Part shown: piece after piece, positions 11,576-24,489 of the stretch
Position numbering within the stretch: the stretch's first letter is position 1
Layout of the letters: the number at the start of each line of letters is the position of its first letter
From: Silurus meridionalis
Taxonomy: Eukaryota > Chordata > Actinopteri > Siluriformes > Siluridae
Direction of reading: 5' to 3'
Length of the DNA stretch: 64,000 nt
NCBI RefSeq assembly: GCF_014805685.1
Contig: NC_060884.1
Location: 17,180,356 to 17,244,355 of the forward strand
Made by a program: the position numbers and the translations under genes
Notes under the pieces: generated by a model
Databases searched by the model: none
Told to the model about the DNA's origin: nothing
Seen by the model: only the letters and a program-made list of their open reading frames with translations

Positions 11576-12939
11576 GAACAACTCACTATCTTCTAGATCA
11601 GTGAATCCAAATATAAAAATTCAAACTTCTTGTACCTCACAGGAAGAGAGAATACTGAATGTAAAAACAAGCACAGACTCACAATGGAAGAACATCACCA
11701 GGGGTTTGAAAAAGCAAAAAGTTTCAACTGGACAACAATAGCCTGATCGAACCACTTTAACCACAGGTTTTTCTTTCTCTAATGATAAACTAATGGTCAG
11801 TCAGTCTCGTGAACTTACCAGCTAATGGTCATATGATGAATGATGGATCACACATAAGGCACTGGAGCTTTATCAGAGTGCACATAAATATTTACATGGA
11901 CAACAATTCTATCAAAGTATATAATTTTTCATTTCTAGTTGGTGTGACCTCGCTGTGCCCTCGTAACAACAACATGTCCATCTTCCCTTATTGACATAGA
12001 TGTTAATTTCATCAGAGCTGAATCTTGCTCAGATCAGGTCATCCCAAATCAGATCACTGTGCCCTTTCCACCCTGAAGGTGACTGCACGCTTGCTCTGTA
12101 TTTTTTTTCTTCTAAGTTTTAAACCACCCGCATTGCCTGCATCCCTCATGTATAAATAGCCCATGTTAATATATATCAACATATCCCCATAAACAAAGTA
12201 ACTCTGTAGAAGTAGCGTATAAAGGTGAATAATATACACAAACACAGGGTTAGGAAGAAACAGAAGACGAGGAAAAAAACACAAACTCTTTTCTGTTATA
12301 AGTTTCACTCCTTGGCCATTGCATTCATGTTAGAATTGCAAATGCTCGTCTTTACAATTAAATAAATATACTACATTTATTTACTTTAATTAACCATATA
12401 TTAGTATTAGAGCTGGTTTGAAACTATTTTTTAACATTTCTTCTAGAGAAAACTAGAGATGAATAGTGCTGTTTTATCAACAGAACTGTTTCACTAATCT
12501 GATTGGATGAGCAATGTTCTAAGAGTGTTTATATTTATAACTGCACTGGGACTGAATCACTTCACTCGTCTAATTTTTATGTTAAATTTTGGTGTCACCA
12601 ACAGTGACACCAATAATAAAGTTCAGTTAGTGGCATCATCAATGGAAGTTTTTTGTTAATGTAACTTTGGAGTTAAAATATAAAAGCTTGATTAAGTCAA
12701 AAAAGAAAAAACTGAGGCTGATTTCACCAGAAGCACCTTAAACACTAAGGTGCCATTTAATGTGCACCCAATGAGTATCAGGCAAGCCATTGGTACCATC
12801 ATTAAGGATGACTTCTTTATGCTCTATTACTCATAACAGTAATGTAAAGTAGTAATGAGTATTTTAATCATTATTTTATTATTATTTATTAAAAATGATT
12901 CAATTACTACTACTACAATATAGATAAAAATTTTATAGT
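11576..12939. other. Non-coding stretch, nothing recognised
   Basis: AT-rich sequence without repeats I can name and without a convincing exon. It would be intron if the leader exon at 38 kb belongs to the gene starting at 11327. Confidence 0.5.
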
Positions 12940-13605
12940 ACCGTATTTTTCGGACTATAAGCCGCTACTTTTTTCTCACGCTTTAAACCCCACGGCTTAA
13001 ACAATGAAGCAGCTAATTTATGGATTTTTCCTGGGTTTTTCCAGGTTTTACAAGCTTCAAGCCAAAAAACTGAGCCCCATAACATAAGACCAATGAAATT
13101 GCCGAACGGGTTCAGGAGAACCAATAAAACTCTTTATATTAAATCAGATGCGCTCCCACTGAATTGGGCCGCACCACATAATAAATATAGATGAGGTTCC
13201 TCTGATGTTTGACCTGCCGCTCACTCGGACTGTCTACAGGAAATGCGAATCATTCGTCACGCTGAAAACAACCGGGTATGAAAAAACACACTTCACCTGT
13301 GTTCTGAGCTGCACGGCATCGGGAGAAAAGCTTCACAGATGGTGATTTTTAAATGCACGACGATGCCAAAAGATTAACTCCCGAGAGAAATTGTTGTGAA
13401 AGAAAGGAGGAAGACAGTGACCAATGACTTTCTTGGTAGGCTACTGTTTAGATACAAGTGGTGTAACAGTCACTGTCTTTCGTTAAAGCCTGTGTAAAGT
13501 TCATTAGTTTCAATTTAGGCACATTTATGTTCAAAATAAAAATCTTTGAAAAATTCAATGGGTGCGGCTTATATTTGGGTGCGCATAATAGTCCGGAAAT
13601 TACGG
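12940..13605. mobile_element. MITE, family with CCGTATTTTTCGGACTATAA ends, copy 1
   Basis: The left end ACCGTATTTTTCGGACTATA and the right end TAGTCCGGAAATTACGGT form terminal inverted repeats. A subterminal GCGGCTTATATTTGGGTGCG follows the same pattern. The same family recurs at 19.45 and 21.94 kb. The superfamily is not decided from the sequence. Confidence 0.75.
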
Positions 13606-13667
13606 TGATATTGCAGTCAACTATTGGATTGTAACCACAGGGGATTATTGCTCTCATAATACAGAAA

Positions 13668-13832
13668 GTGTAGATCAGTGGTTAAGGCATTGGACTTTGG
13701 ATCAAAAGGTCACAGGTTCAAATCTGACCACCACCATGCTGCCACTACTGGGTCGTTGAGCAAAGCCCTTAATCCTTCCCTGTTATAAGTCACTATGGAT
13801 AAGGGTGTCTGCTAAAAATGTAAATAATTAAT
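13668..13832 (+). mobile_element. tRNA-derived SINE, plus strand
   Basis: The head GTAGATCAGTGGTTAAGGCA provides a pol III A box, and GGTTCAAATCT about 35 bases later the B box. The body ends in CTATGGATAAGGGTGTCTGC and then TAAAAATGTAAATAA. The tail is shared with the minus-strand copy at 10.2-10.4 kb. Confidence 0.78.
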
Positions 13833-16264
13833 AGTTATTTTATTCAAGTATTTTTTACACTGACTGTACTTTACCTCTTAAACATTCCTTACTCTCCTAG
13901 TAGTCTCGTTCAGATTATTAAAATACTTTATAGTCATTACTGAAAACTAGTATTCTCATGCCAGGCAGATTATAAAATGAAAATACACTTCAGGCACACC
14001 TTTCAAAATCTTGCTACTGAACCTTGGCAGGAAAAAGAGTGCAAATGAATGGTCTTCCCTAGAAAACACTCTCCAATTTCCCCAGTCTATGCATATTTAA
14101 CATCTGTTTATTGTTTTTAAGTGGATGTTTAGCTGAATTTTTTTTGCCTTTGATTGATAATGTTTGGTTTTACTGCATTTGTTTTGTCTGTTATTCACAA
14201 ATGCTATATGCATATACATACATAAGGTTTCTTATTTGGCACCTTACCATCCATCCCAGATAAACTCCATTGTGTCACTTGCCATCCCTAATTTAGACTC
14301 TGCTTTCATGAGGCGTTAAGGCCAAGCAATTCAAAACTATGTTTGTTTCTCATTTTGCGTTCACCTTGCCACCAGGTCAGACTGTCTGGTCTCGGCTACA
14401 GCTGACCACTGTTGTGTTATTTAATAATGCATGAACAGTTGTGATCGTTGGTTTGCAAACATGCATTACTATTGCCTAATGGCATGATAGTCCAATAGTC
14501 TAGGACTGTGGAACACTAAAGCAAATCCTAAAGCCACTTACTTATCATGCACCCAAATGCTCAGAGTTAAATTATAACCACTGTCCTAGAGCAGTGACTC
14601 TCTAGGACACACAAAGTCAATTTCATAACACATGAATTAGTAAAGTGCAGGTTCAGTCTGTGATATTCAACCTTTCTCTGCTGGGATAGACACTGTCTAG
14701 ACGGTGAAGTTCTATAATCTCATTTAAATGCCACAGCAATATTGGGTACATTTCATCATACTACATCAAAGCTACACTGCCTCCACAATGTTGATTGCAA
14801 TCTATCTTTGGCCCACTGTCCATTATTTTATATTCATATTCTAGGTTTTTTGCATACATAATGGTTTTATGTTGAACAGTTTAAGTCACTGCAAGAACAG
14901 ATCTTTCTTTACTTGGGTGATTAAGTTTTGTTTTGTGCTGTGTGTCTTTCATTATGATTTGCTCTAAAGCGTGTTTTAGGGCACGTCCCTTTTCCACTCT
15001 TCTGGTCAACATAGTCATTTCTTTCCTTCTCTGTACATGTAGGAAATTAAAAAAACACATTAGATAATTTGTTTATTTCTATTACTCTCATTTAAATAAA
15101 ACAAATACAAACCATTTTTAATTCACATGACCCCACATGCAATTCTTCACCTTATTCTTCATGATAAAGGTGTGCAGGACTAAGATCCCTAGTAAACAAA
15201 CATCATGTTTACAACAGGAAATACCATAATACCATCAAAATAACCAAATGTTCACATTTTGAATTTTGTTCTTTTCAAGAAAAAACATTGATGGAGGTTT
15301 ATTGAAGTTTAATGAAAATGGGCTGATTTCACTTTTTTGACTGCCAGCTTTTGCCAACAATAAAGTAAAAACCTCCTACTACTGATGAACCCCATTCACT
15401 GCAAACACATATACTTTACATCTTTTTCAATCCTTACACATACTAATCATCTAATTTGGGGGTTTGCTGGTACTGTAGTAGCAAGTGAAAAGCTGTGATT
15501 GAATTGTCCTTAGGGATTTATAATGCAACAAAAAAAGATCTTAAAAAGGATTATAAAACTGATAATTGTACAGTATAAGATCCTGTTAATTTAAGTATGG
15601 TCTAATTATTAAAAAAAACAACTCTCAGTTGCTTAAAGTGTAACCAGATGAAAAAAATAAAAGATGGAACCAGATGAGAAAACCATGTGCTTGAGATGAG
15701 AAATTAGATGAGAAAATATAAAAAGCAAAGAGAAAGAGCAATAATTCTGAAACATTTATATTGGGCAGGTGTTTTACACAGTGACATATTCCACACAGTA
15801 GCCGGACACTGCACACTGCTCTCTACTGGAGACACACACACACTGCATTGTGTGAGTGGTGTGTAATTGACCTTCAGCACCCTGGACAGTGAAAGACGAG
15901 ACGATGTCACATCCACACCTCCCCACTGTGTCTCTAATGCACTTGTGTCAAACACAAGGTCTGCGAGCCAAATCCGGCCTGCAGATTCATTTCATGTGGC
16001 TCACACACACTAATATTTAAATAGCTCACAGTATACAGTACATTTTTACACATTTGACTAAGCAGAAAATTACACCTATTATAGAGCCTCTCACCTCAAG
16101 TTCTATGCATTTATAGTATAACTCTCTGGCTAGTAGCCAAACAGAAAAGAATGCTTAATCAAAAACTTAGTTTTCCTGTAGAAATATTCTATTCTAATTT
16201 CTGACCTTGCAGATTAATCAGTAAAAAATGAATAAGTATATTAGTATATTGTATGTAATAACTG
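13833..16264. other. Non-coding stretch, nothing recognised
   Basis: AT-rich, no exon. A segment around 15960-16000 (CTGCGAGCCAAATCCGGCCT) looks like a degraded fish DNA-repeat end, not assignable. Confidence 0.45.
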
Positions 16265-17276
16265 TATTACATACACTATATGTAAATACTTTTGCATAAA
16301 AGCCTCTTGACTTGACTATATTGCATTTGTGAGGTTAGACACTGATGTTGGACGAGAAGGCCTGGATCGCTGTACCCACTCTAATTCAGCCCAAAGGTGT
16401 TCTATCAGGTTGAGGCCTGGACTCTGTGTAGGCCAGTCAAGTTCTTCCACACAAAACTCACTCATCCATGTCTTTATGGACCCTGCTTTGTGCACTTTTG
16501 CGCTGTCATGTTGAAACATCCCCAAACTGTTCCCACAAAGTTGGCAGCATCAAATTGTCTGAAATATCTTGGTATTCTGAAACATTAAGAGTTCCTTTCA
16601 CTGGAACTAAGGGGCCGAACCCAATTCCTGAAAAGCAACCCCACATCATAATCCACCCTCCACCAAACTTTACACTTGGCACAATGCAGTCAGACAAGTA
16701 CCGTTCTTCTGGCAACCACCAAACCCAGACTCGTCTATTGGATTGCCGGACAGTGAACAAGTCTCTTCGCTGCTATAGAGTCCAGTGGCGTCACACCACT
16801 GCATCCGCCTTGCATTGCACTTGGTGAAGTATAGGCTTAGACGCAGCTTCTCGGCCATGGAAACTCATTCCTTGACGCTCTCTATGTACTGTTCTTGAGC
16901 TAATCTGAAGGCCACATGAAGTTTGGAGGTCTGTAGCTATTGACTCTGCAGAAAGTTGGCGACCTCTGTGCACTTTGTGTCTCAGCATTCGACCCACTCT
17001 GTGATTTTACTTGGTCTACCACTTCATGGCAGTGTTGTTGTCGTTCCCAATTGCTTCCACTTTGTTATAATACCACTAACAGTTGACTGTGTATTATTTG
17101 GTAGCAAGGAAATTTCATGACTGGGAGCTCCTAAGAGCGACCAAATCTTTCACAGATATTCGTCGAAGCAGTTTGCATGCCTAGGTGATTGTTTTTTTTT
17201 ACCCTGTAACCATGGAAGTTATTGGAACACCTGAATGCAATGATTTGGATGGGTGAGTAAATACTTTGGCAAAATT
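16265..17276 (-). mobile_element. Degenerate Tc1-like transposon, minus strand
   Basis: Minus-strand fragments read ADAVV and earlier [71 protein letters not shown] and SPGLNLIEHLWAELE, the usual order of a Tc1 transposase. The region that normally holds the first catalytic Asp (SDESRF) is deleted near 16760-16790 and frames are broken, so it is inactive. The 17230-17276 end resembles a Tc1 terminus (GTGAGTAAATACTTTGGCAA). Confidence 0.8.
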
Positions 17277-17671
17277 GTGTGTGTGTGTTTGTGTGTGTGT
17301 GTATAGTGTGTCTAATTTTATCCCCACGTAATAGACAAGTATGCTACTAGTCACAGATGTCTCCTGATTGAAAATGTAAAGGATGTTAGAGGTGATGAAT
17401 TGGTGTCAGTTGTGTAAGAGCTAGGTGGTATCTCTGCTGTCCATACGTTCAGCTCCATTACTCCTCTACAGTAGCTGTTCATGCCTGTAGTACTGTTTCA
17501 TGGTCGACCGTTCAAGCTGACCAGTTTCTTTGTTTTGTGTGAGTGTGCGCCTACGCATGTGTGTGTCACACAGCCTGACCAATCTCTACTCCTACTGCGT
17601 TTGACCTCGAAATGAGAGAGAGCACAGTTGGCAATCCACAGCTACAAGACATCAGAGAAGTGTGTGTGTAT

Positions 17672-17748
<77 letters not shown>

Positions 17749-19452
17749 CATAGAGGTAAGGAAGTAAAAAAGTGTTATCTTCATTTCTGTATGATCTGAT
17801 TTTATGTGGGAAAACTGCAAGATAGAAGTGACTACCGAAAGACAAGATAATGCAATGGTGGTTGTAAACAAAAGGTCTAGGTAAAATTATGGTAAAATAG
17901 TTATTTATTTTTTCTTGAATAAAAAAAAAAAAAATTTAATAAAAAAACATTTGTCCAAACAGATGCTTTCATCTTGTATTTGAAGTGATTTAACAATTTT
18001 GCCCAGTCATGAAAACAGAGCGCATATGAAAGACAGAACTTGGATGCTGGCAGACAAATAAAACAAGTTCTTTTTCTCCTGCTGTTAAAACAGCATGAAA
18101 GTGAAAAAATCGGAACGTTTAATTTTCTAACCCATTAAAACATTTGGTTTTTGTTTCTTTTTAGCATAATGTTTTTCTTCACTTTCCAAATAAAAAAATC
18201 TAAATACAGACTGAATTCACTTTATCAGTAATGTATTTATCTGTACACCTACAAATCCATGTAATTATCCAATTAGCCCATCATGTGTCTGCAGATTTGA
18301 GACAGCAGCCTCAGGTACTGTGCACAAAAAAATGATCAGAATGAGGGGAAAAATGTGGTCTCACTGATTGTTGAACTAGACGACATCATTTAAATGAGAA
18401 TAATAAATCATTCACAGCTCAGCTTGATATGATCAGCAACTAGAACGACCTCGAGGGTTTTGAATTTTGAAATGTGATGCAGATGGCTGGACATCTGTCT
18501 ATGTCTGGCGGTACAGCATTCGTGCATGCAAGCAGATTTATTTAACTTTTTTTACCTTTCACCACAAGGTGAAAACGTCTTTACTAGTTGCACTGCATAT
18601 GTTATGTCCATCATAATGTGAAACAGTGGATTACTTTGATAATGCCATTATCAATGATTCAGGTTTTGTAGAACTATTAGTCCACGGAGAAATTCAACCA
18701 CAAGCCCTAATTTTATACAAAACAGAGCAACTATACCATCATCCCTTTGTAGGGATGTGTGGAGTGTGGAGTGGAGTGTGACTTCAGTATTAACTACTGT
18801 ATATGAATGCAAAAAGCGTTTGTGCTCCACTTTGTTTCTCTGTTAAAAGTTTATTGCATCACTCATGTTAAAAGATGATCAAGAACATTATGAAAATGAC
18901 TGGTTGTCATAGGAACAAAGCAGTATTTAAATTGAAGTTAGAGTTAAAATATCGGAGCGGAAGTGAATGACAAATGCATGGAGAACTAACTAATAATTAT
19001 AGCTGTCTGAGGGTATAGCAGCACTTAAAAAGACATCTGGTAGACTTTGTGTGTGTGTAATATGGCATCATGTATTGTATCACCCTATTCAGCTACAATA
19101 ACCAGTGAAGAACCATCAAGATAAGCAAGATGTTGTGTGTAAAACATTCTTAATCTAAACACATATCCCTTGAATTTCCCCAAAGTCTCTTCTGTCAAAA
19201 AAAATGCACTCTTTTAGTATTAAACACAGGGACGTGAAGAAGGCATTTTACATTGCAGGTGCAGCAAGTCTGTGCTGTGAGAAACATCACAGCAGAATGG
19301 CAGTCATGCTGTTTTTCTTTTCATAGCAAACAGGTGCTCATAACAATAATTATAGTACATTGTAGGTATACAAATAGGAGTAAAAATTATATTATATTAT
19401 AATAATATACCATAACTATTATAATATAGATTTTGTCATGTTTATTTCTATT
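17277..19452. other. Non-coding stretch with one GA microsatellite
   Basis: Apart from the GA run at 17675-17745, no repeat or exon was recognised. Confidence 0.5.
17675..17745. repeat. (GA)n microsatellite
   Basis: About 35 GA units. The Leu-Ser repeat frame on the minus strand is its translation. Confidence 0.98.
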
Positions 19453-20233
19453 ACCGTATTTTTTTTTACTATAAGCCGCTACTTTTTTCCTACGTTTTGA
19501 ACCCCGCAGCTTAAACAACAAAGCGGCTAATTTATGAATTTTCCTGGGTTTTTCCCGGTTTCACAAACTTCAAGCCAAAAAAACTGAACCCCATAACATT
19601 AGACCAATGAAATTTCCGAACGGAAACGAATAAACGCACCTCAACTTGTGTTCTGAGCTGCACGGCATCGGGAGAAAAAACCTTTTTTAACGCTCAACGA
19701 TGCCAAAGGAAAAACTCCCGAGAGAAATAGTTGTGAAAGGAAGGAGGAAGACAGTGAACAATGACTTTCTTGGTCGGCTACTGTTTAGATACAAGCCGTT
19801 GTAACGTGTTGATTCTGGGTGAAGGGAGAGCTCACTAACTCCAGTTGCAACAGAAATCATATAAGCACAGACAGGTTTCCAAAACTTGTGCTTTTTTATT
19901 TTTCTTGGCAACAGCGTTAAGGGTTAGTCAAAGAAACTTAGAAATGAGCATCAGAAAATAATAATCCTCGTCTTAAACACACGCAGTAATACTGGAAAAA
20001 TGCAGTGGCAGACTATTCCCAAAATACCGCTATGCTCCTAAAGGAAGTGCAACATATTTCACCGGTTACACCATGTGTAATGTGTCTTTCGTTAAAGCCT
20101 GTGTAAAGTACATTAGTGTAGACACTAATGCAGCTTATAGGTGCGGCTTATTTGTGTTAAAAATAAAAATATTTGTAAAATTCAGTGGGTGCGGCTTATA
20201 TATGGGTGCGCTTTATAGTCCGGAAATTACAGT
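19453..20233. mobile_element. MITE, same family, copy 2, with an internal insertion
   Basis: It starts TACCGTATTTTT and ends TTATAGTCCGGAAATTACAG. It aligns with copy 1 through the AGGAAGACAGTGA block near 19745, but is interrupted at about 19799-20070 by sequence absent from copy 1 (see separate entry). Confidence 0.72.
19799..20070. mobile_element. Insertion within MITE copy 2, possible solo LTR
   Basis: Ends are TGTAACGTGTTGATTC and ATATTTCACCGGTTACA, that is, TG...CA with short inverted ends TGTAAC/GTTACA. It interrupts a sequence that is continuous in copy 1. About 270 bp, no open frame of note. The exact duplication of the target could not be fixed. Confidence 0.4.
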
Positions 20234-21939
20234 ATATTGATATCATATATTTGTATTATTTAATTCTAGATGATGCCACAGCTGTCCAGGAGCCCTTTTA
20301 ATTGAAAAGGTGTCTAATATCCACCCAATCATCTGACTCTCAGCAAAATGTGGTATAACAGCTATTTCCAAAAACTTAACAGGACAAAATAGTTTTTTTC
20401 TTTAGGTTACTCAGGTAAAGGTTCACATTTTCTGTTCCTATTGACATGCAGTATAGTTAGTTATCTACTAAACTCAAGAATAAATCAATAGAGTTTTAGG
20501 TTAACAAAACTGGACCACAGGCAACAGTGATAAGTGTTTGTATGGTTTTTCACCCTGCACATAATCACTGAATGTATAAATAAAGGCAAACAGAACTCCT
20601 GATTTCTGTCCCTGGAATGGAAATTGTTTGATTAACTGAAATCAGTCATCTGAGCCTGATCAGATTCAAATGGATGCAAATGGAATCTGTAAGACTAAAT
20701 GCGACACTGACATTGTTTCAGTAAAAGTCTCTGTGCACACATACCGAATACTAATGCACCGAAACCGACAGCCCTTAAATTGGCAAAAAACAATTCAGGC
20801 TTGTGATGCAAGAGTGTCATAGCAGAAGATCATCATAAGATGGTAAATTACAATCTTATGGGAAATTGTACCACTGTTATAATTTTTTTGTGATACGTAT
20901 GATGACATAAGCATGAACATTACAACTTATAATTAACAAATGAAGCAAATCAAATTATTACATTAACAATTTTATTTATTAACTTACTAAAAGTCATACA
21001 TATATATTTAAATATGCAATTAACCACATTATGTGCTTGTCTACTCACATGCACTCACATGCAACATTATGCAAAAGAAAAGCAGTCTTATTATAACGTA
21101 TGGAGAAAGCTGCATCATCTTAGTTATCTATGCTAGTGGTGTTTCATGACTAAAATAGAGGGGAGTATTTTTTTTACTTTTAATGTAGTGGGAGCAAGTG
21201 GTCTGGTATAATGCTTGGGGGATAAAAGAGGTATGGTAGCATTTAATACAACTTCATTAAATGTATTGCCATACAGAGGCCAGAAACAAGTTACTTTAGG
21301 GTCGCACATTATATAGGTTATATAGTAGAACTGATGTTGTACACACTCCAGGATAAAACCATTTTCATTTTCCACCTTTGCTGTTTTAGCTCACCTTGAC
21401 ATCTCGATATCTGAGATGGCAAATCTCTTTCCTGAGCATCAGATTAGTATAAATATGCACTGCCACTGTAATCACATAGATATTAAACATTTACATTACT
21501 TCCTCTCTGCCCATTAAAGTCAAATTAGCATGTACAATTAATTGCAGAATACTGCACTGTAGCTTGTTAACTGCATTAGTCGATTGCTTTAAGACTGAAA
21601 AGCAACATTAGATCATACTGCCATATTGCGAGAGTAAGTAAGATGGGAAAATGCAATTATTGTGCAATATATAATTACTTTAACACATAAGAAATGTGTC
21701 CATATGCTATACAGTACACCGCCAGATGAACATCTAGAACTCTAAAACATTATGCTCTCTAATGCACACAAAGACAGAGTTTTATGAACAGAAGACAATG
21801 TTAAAGTTTTTGATATGCTCAAAACAGAAAAACAATAACGTAAATATACTGTATTAGCAAACCTTTTACCATTAGCAAACATTATACTATTTGATTATCC
21901 ATCATCATGTTTAATTTTGAATTTTACACTGAATTTTAT
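20234..21939. other. Non-coding stretch, nothing recognised
   Basis: AT-rich; open frames are short and have no coding features. Confidence 0.5.
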
Positions 21940-22208
21940 CTTTTGGCATCGTCGTACGTTTAAAAATCACCCGATGGAAGTTTTTTCTCCTGATGCCGTG
22001 CAGCTCAGAACAGAGATAAGGTGCGTTTTTTCGTTTCCGTTCGGAAATTTAATTGGTTAATGTTATGGGGTTCAGTTTTTTGGCTTGAAGTTTGTGAAAC
22101 CGGGAAAAACCCAGGAAAAATTCATAAATTAGCCGCTTCGTTGTTTAAGCTGCGAGGTTCAAAATGTGGGAAAAAAGTATATATAGTTATAGTCCGAAAA
22201 ATACGGTA
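21940..22208. mobile_element. MITE, same family, copy 3, inverted and truncated
   Basis: The right end TAGTCCGAAAAATACGGTAC is the reverse complement of the left end of copies 1 and 2, and the segment back to TTTTGGCATCGTCG matches their left half in reverse. The other half is missing. Confidence 0.7.
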
Positions 22209-22336
22209 CTACATAATCTTCTAAGCTTTAATTACCGAACCACACTAGAATTAAAACATTTAAAAACAAGACACCTTAAGTTTGGATAGTAAATAAATAA
22301 AGAACATTTACCTCCTATGATAAAGTTTTCTTCTTA

Positions 22337-22575
22337 CAGGGCACTTTATTAGGAACATCATTAGGAACATACAACTGCTTATTTGTGCTGTTATCTAATC
22401 AGCTATTCATGTGGCAGCAGTGCAATGCATAAAACCCTGCAGGTATGAGCCAGCACCTTCAGGTAATGTTGCAGGTGACAAGTTTGGTCTGTGTATTATT
22501 TTACTGCTGGCCTCCTGGGATTTTACACAGAATGGTGCAATAACGAAAATGACCAAGTGAGATGACCATGACCAT
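22337..22575 (+). mobile_element. Tc1-related element, 5' remnant
   Basis: GGGCACTTTATTAGGAACAT, GTGGCAGCAGTGCAATGCAT and CAGAATGGTGCAATAACGAA occur in the order seen at the start of a widespread fish Tc1 family. The rest of the transposase is missing. Confidence 0.6.
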
Positions 22576-22954
22576 GTGTTTCTTTTGACAGGAGAGACAA
22601 ACTACTTTCTCTACAAGATTTTATTTCACATTAATGAACTCGACATTTTCTCAATTTACCTTGACAGAGGAGCTTTAAAACACCTACAATGCTGTTAATC
22701 ATTCCAGATTTTGTCTGTTGCCATTTTTATTGGATAAAAGATGGCATTAAGTGTATTTTTGAGTAACAAATCATACTCCTATGCTAAAATTAACAAATCC
22801 TATATAAATGCATAAGGTTGCTAGGTCCAGAGTATTCACTTCTTAATCTAAAAAAAATAAATAAACAATGTAAAGTAACCTATCTGGTGAAATTGTATAT
22901 GTATGAATTATTCAAACTACATATCAATCTCTTTCTGTCTATACAGCCATTCAG

Positions 22955-22955
<1 letters not shown>

Positions 22956-23017
<62 letters not shown>
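22956..23017. repeat. (CA)n microsatellite
   Basis: About 31 CA units. Confidence 0.98.
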
Positions 23018-23019
<2 letters not shown>

Positions 23020-23443
23020 TATGTACAGTACATGAGATCGTAAAGGCCAGTCTTTGTCTGATCCAATGGGATTAATTAAAATCATGCCAGGGCTTGAGTG
23101 AGGCGCTGAGCAGCTCTCTAGTCTGGGAAAGAGGGAATAATATCTCCTGGTAATGTATTTGGGGGCTGTACAAACAGGCCTAATGAATGTTAAATTATGC
23201 ATTCAGTAAAATGTTGTTCTACTAAAAATAAGGAACAGGAGGATAATAATAGTGTGATCATTCTGGACAACACTGCACTCAGCCAGTTTTAAGATTAGCT
23301 GAAATATTATGTCTATACATTGGATTGGAATATACAAAACCAGTTAAAAGTTTGGAAATACCTTCCTTTAGTCTGTATGGATCATTGCGCAGCTAATCCT
23401 CCTAAGATAAAAACAACAACTTTGTTTTGGAAATAAATATATA

Positions 23444-23992
23444 CAGTACAGACCAAAAGTTTGGACACACCTTCTCATTCAAAGAGTTCACTTTATTTTC
23501 ATGACTATGAAAATTGTAGAGTCACACTGAAGGCATCAAGGGCTATTTGACCAAGAAGGAGAGTGATGGGGTGCTGCGCCAGATGACCTGGCCTCCACAG
23601 TCACCGGACCTGAACCCAATCGAGATGGTTTAGGGGTGAGCTGGACCGCAGAGTGAAGGCAAAAGGGCCAACAAGTGCCAAGCATCTCTCGGGGAACACC
23701 TTCAAGACTGTTGGAAGACCATTTCAGGTGACTACCTCTTGAAGCTCATCAAGAGAATGCCAAGAGTGTGCAAAGCAGTAATCAAAGCAAAAGGTGGCTA
23801 CTTTGAAGAACCTAGAATATGACATTTTTCAGTTGTTTCACACTTTTTTGTTATGTATATAATTCCTTATATAATTCCACGTGTTAATTCATAGTTTTGA
23901 TGCCTTCAGTGTGAATCTACAATTTTCATAGTCATAAAAATAAAGAAAACTCTTTGAATGAGAAGGTGTGTCCAAACTTTTGGTCTGTACTG
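23444..23992 (+). mobile_element. Non-autonomous Tc1 element with transposase C-terminus
   Basis: Perfect-looking ends CAGTACAGACCAAAAGTTTG and its inverse at 23973-23992 are flanked by TA on both sides (23442-23443 and 23993-23994). The interior is the last third of a transposase: KESDGVLRQMTWPPQSPDLN, PIEMV, a stop, then KLIKRMPRVCKAVIKAKGGY. The N-terminal two thirds are absent. The inverted repeats exceed 80 bp. Confidence 0.85.
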
Positions 23993-23994
23993 TA

Positions 23995-24422
23995 TATAAC
24001 CCTTACATTTAACTTAGCAACAAGAGAATTTTATATTTAATCTTTTTTAGTTTTACTTTTGTGTGGTAGTGTATATGAACTACATAAAACCTAAAGATGC
24101 AACTCGGCTTCATATGGCTCTATAATAAATATCCTACTCATATAAATATTCAAAGTAACTCCACAGGCCACTGGCTAAACTTTACAATGAAAATACTTGC
24201 ATAAACATGCTTATACTGTATTATACAAAACAGCTCATGTTACAAATCAAATTATCTATGTGATTAATTGAACATTTTAAGGGTTTGTATTCACATGTCA
24301 AAAATATACTTATTGCTAAAGGTCATGTAAATTGTATTATATAAGAAACCTTTATTCGTCCCACAGTGGGGAAATTTCTTAATATTCTTAATACATTCTT
24401 AATATTTATATTATAAGCAGAA

Positions 24423-24489
<67 letters not shown>

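Noticed and set aside
13668..13740. Possible tRNA gene
   Set aside because: A and B boxes are present but the cloverleaf arms do not pair and the sequence runs into a SINE body and tail also found at 10.2 kb.
16310..17000. Transposase-like frames as a host gene
   Set aside because: Overlapping frames on both strands, a lost first catalytic Asp region and Tc1 ends show a dead transposon.
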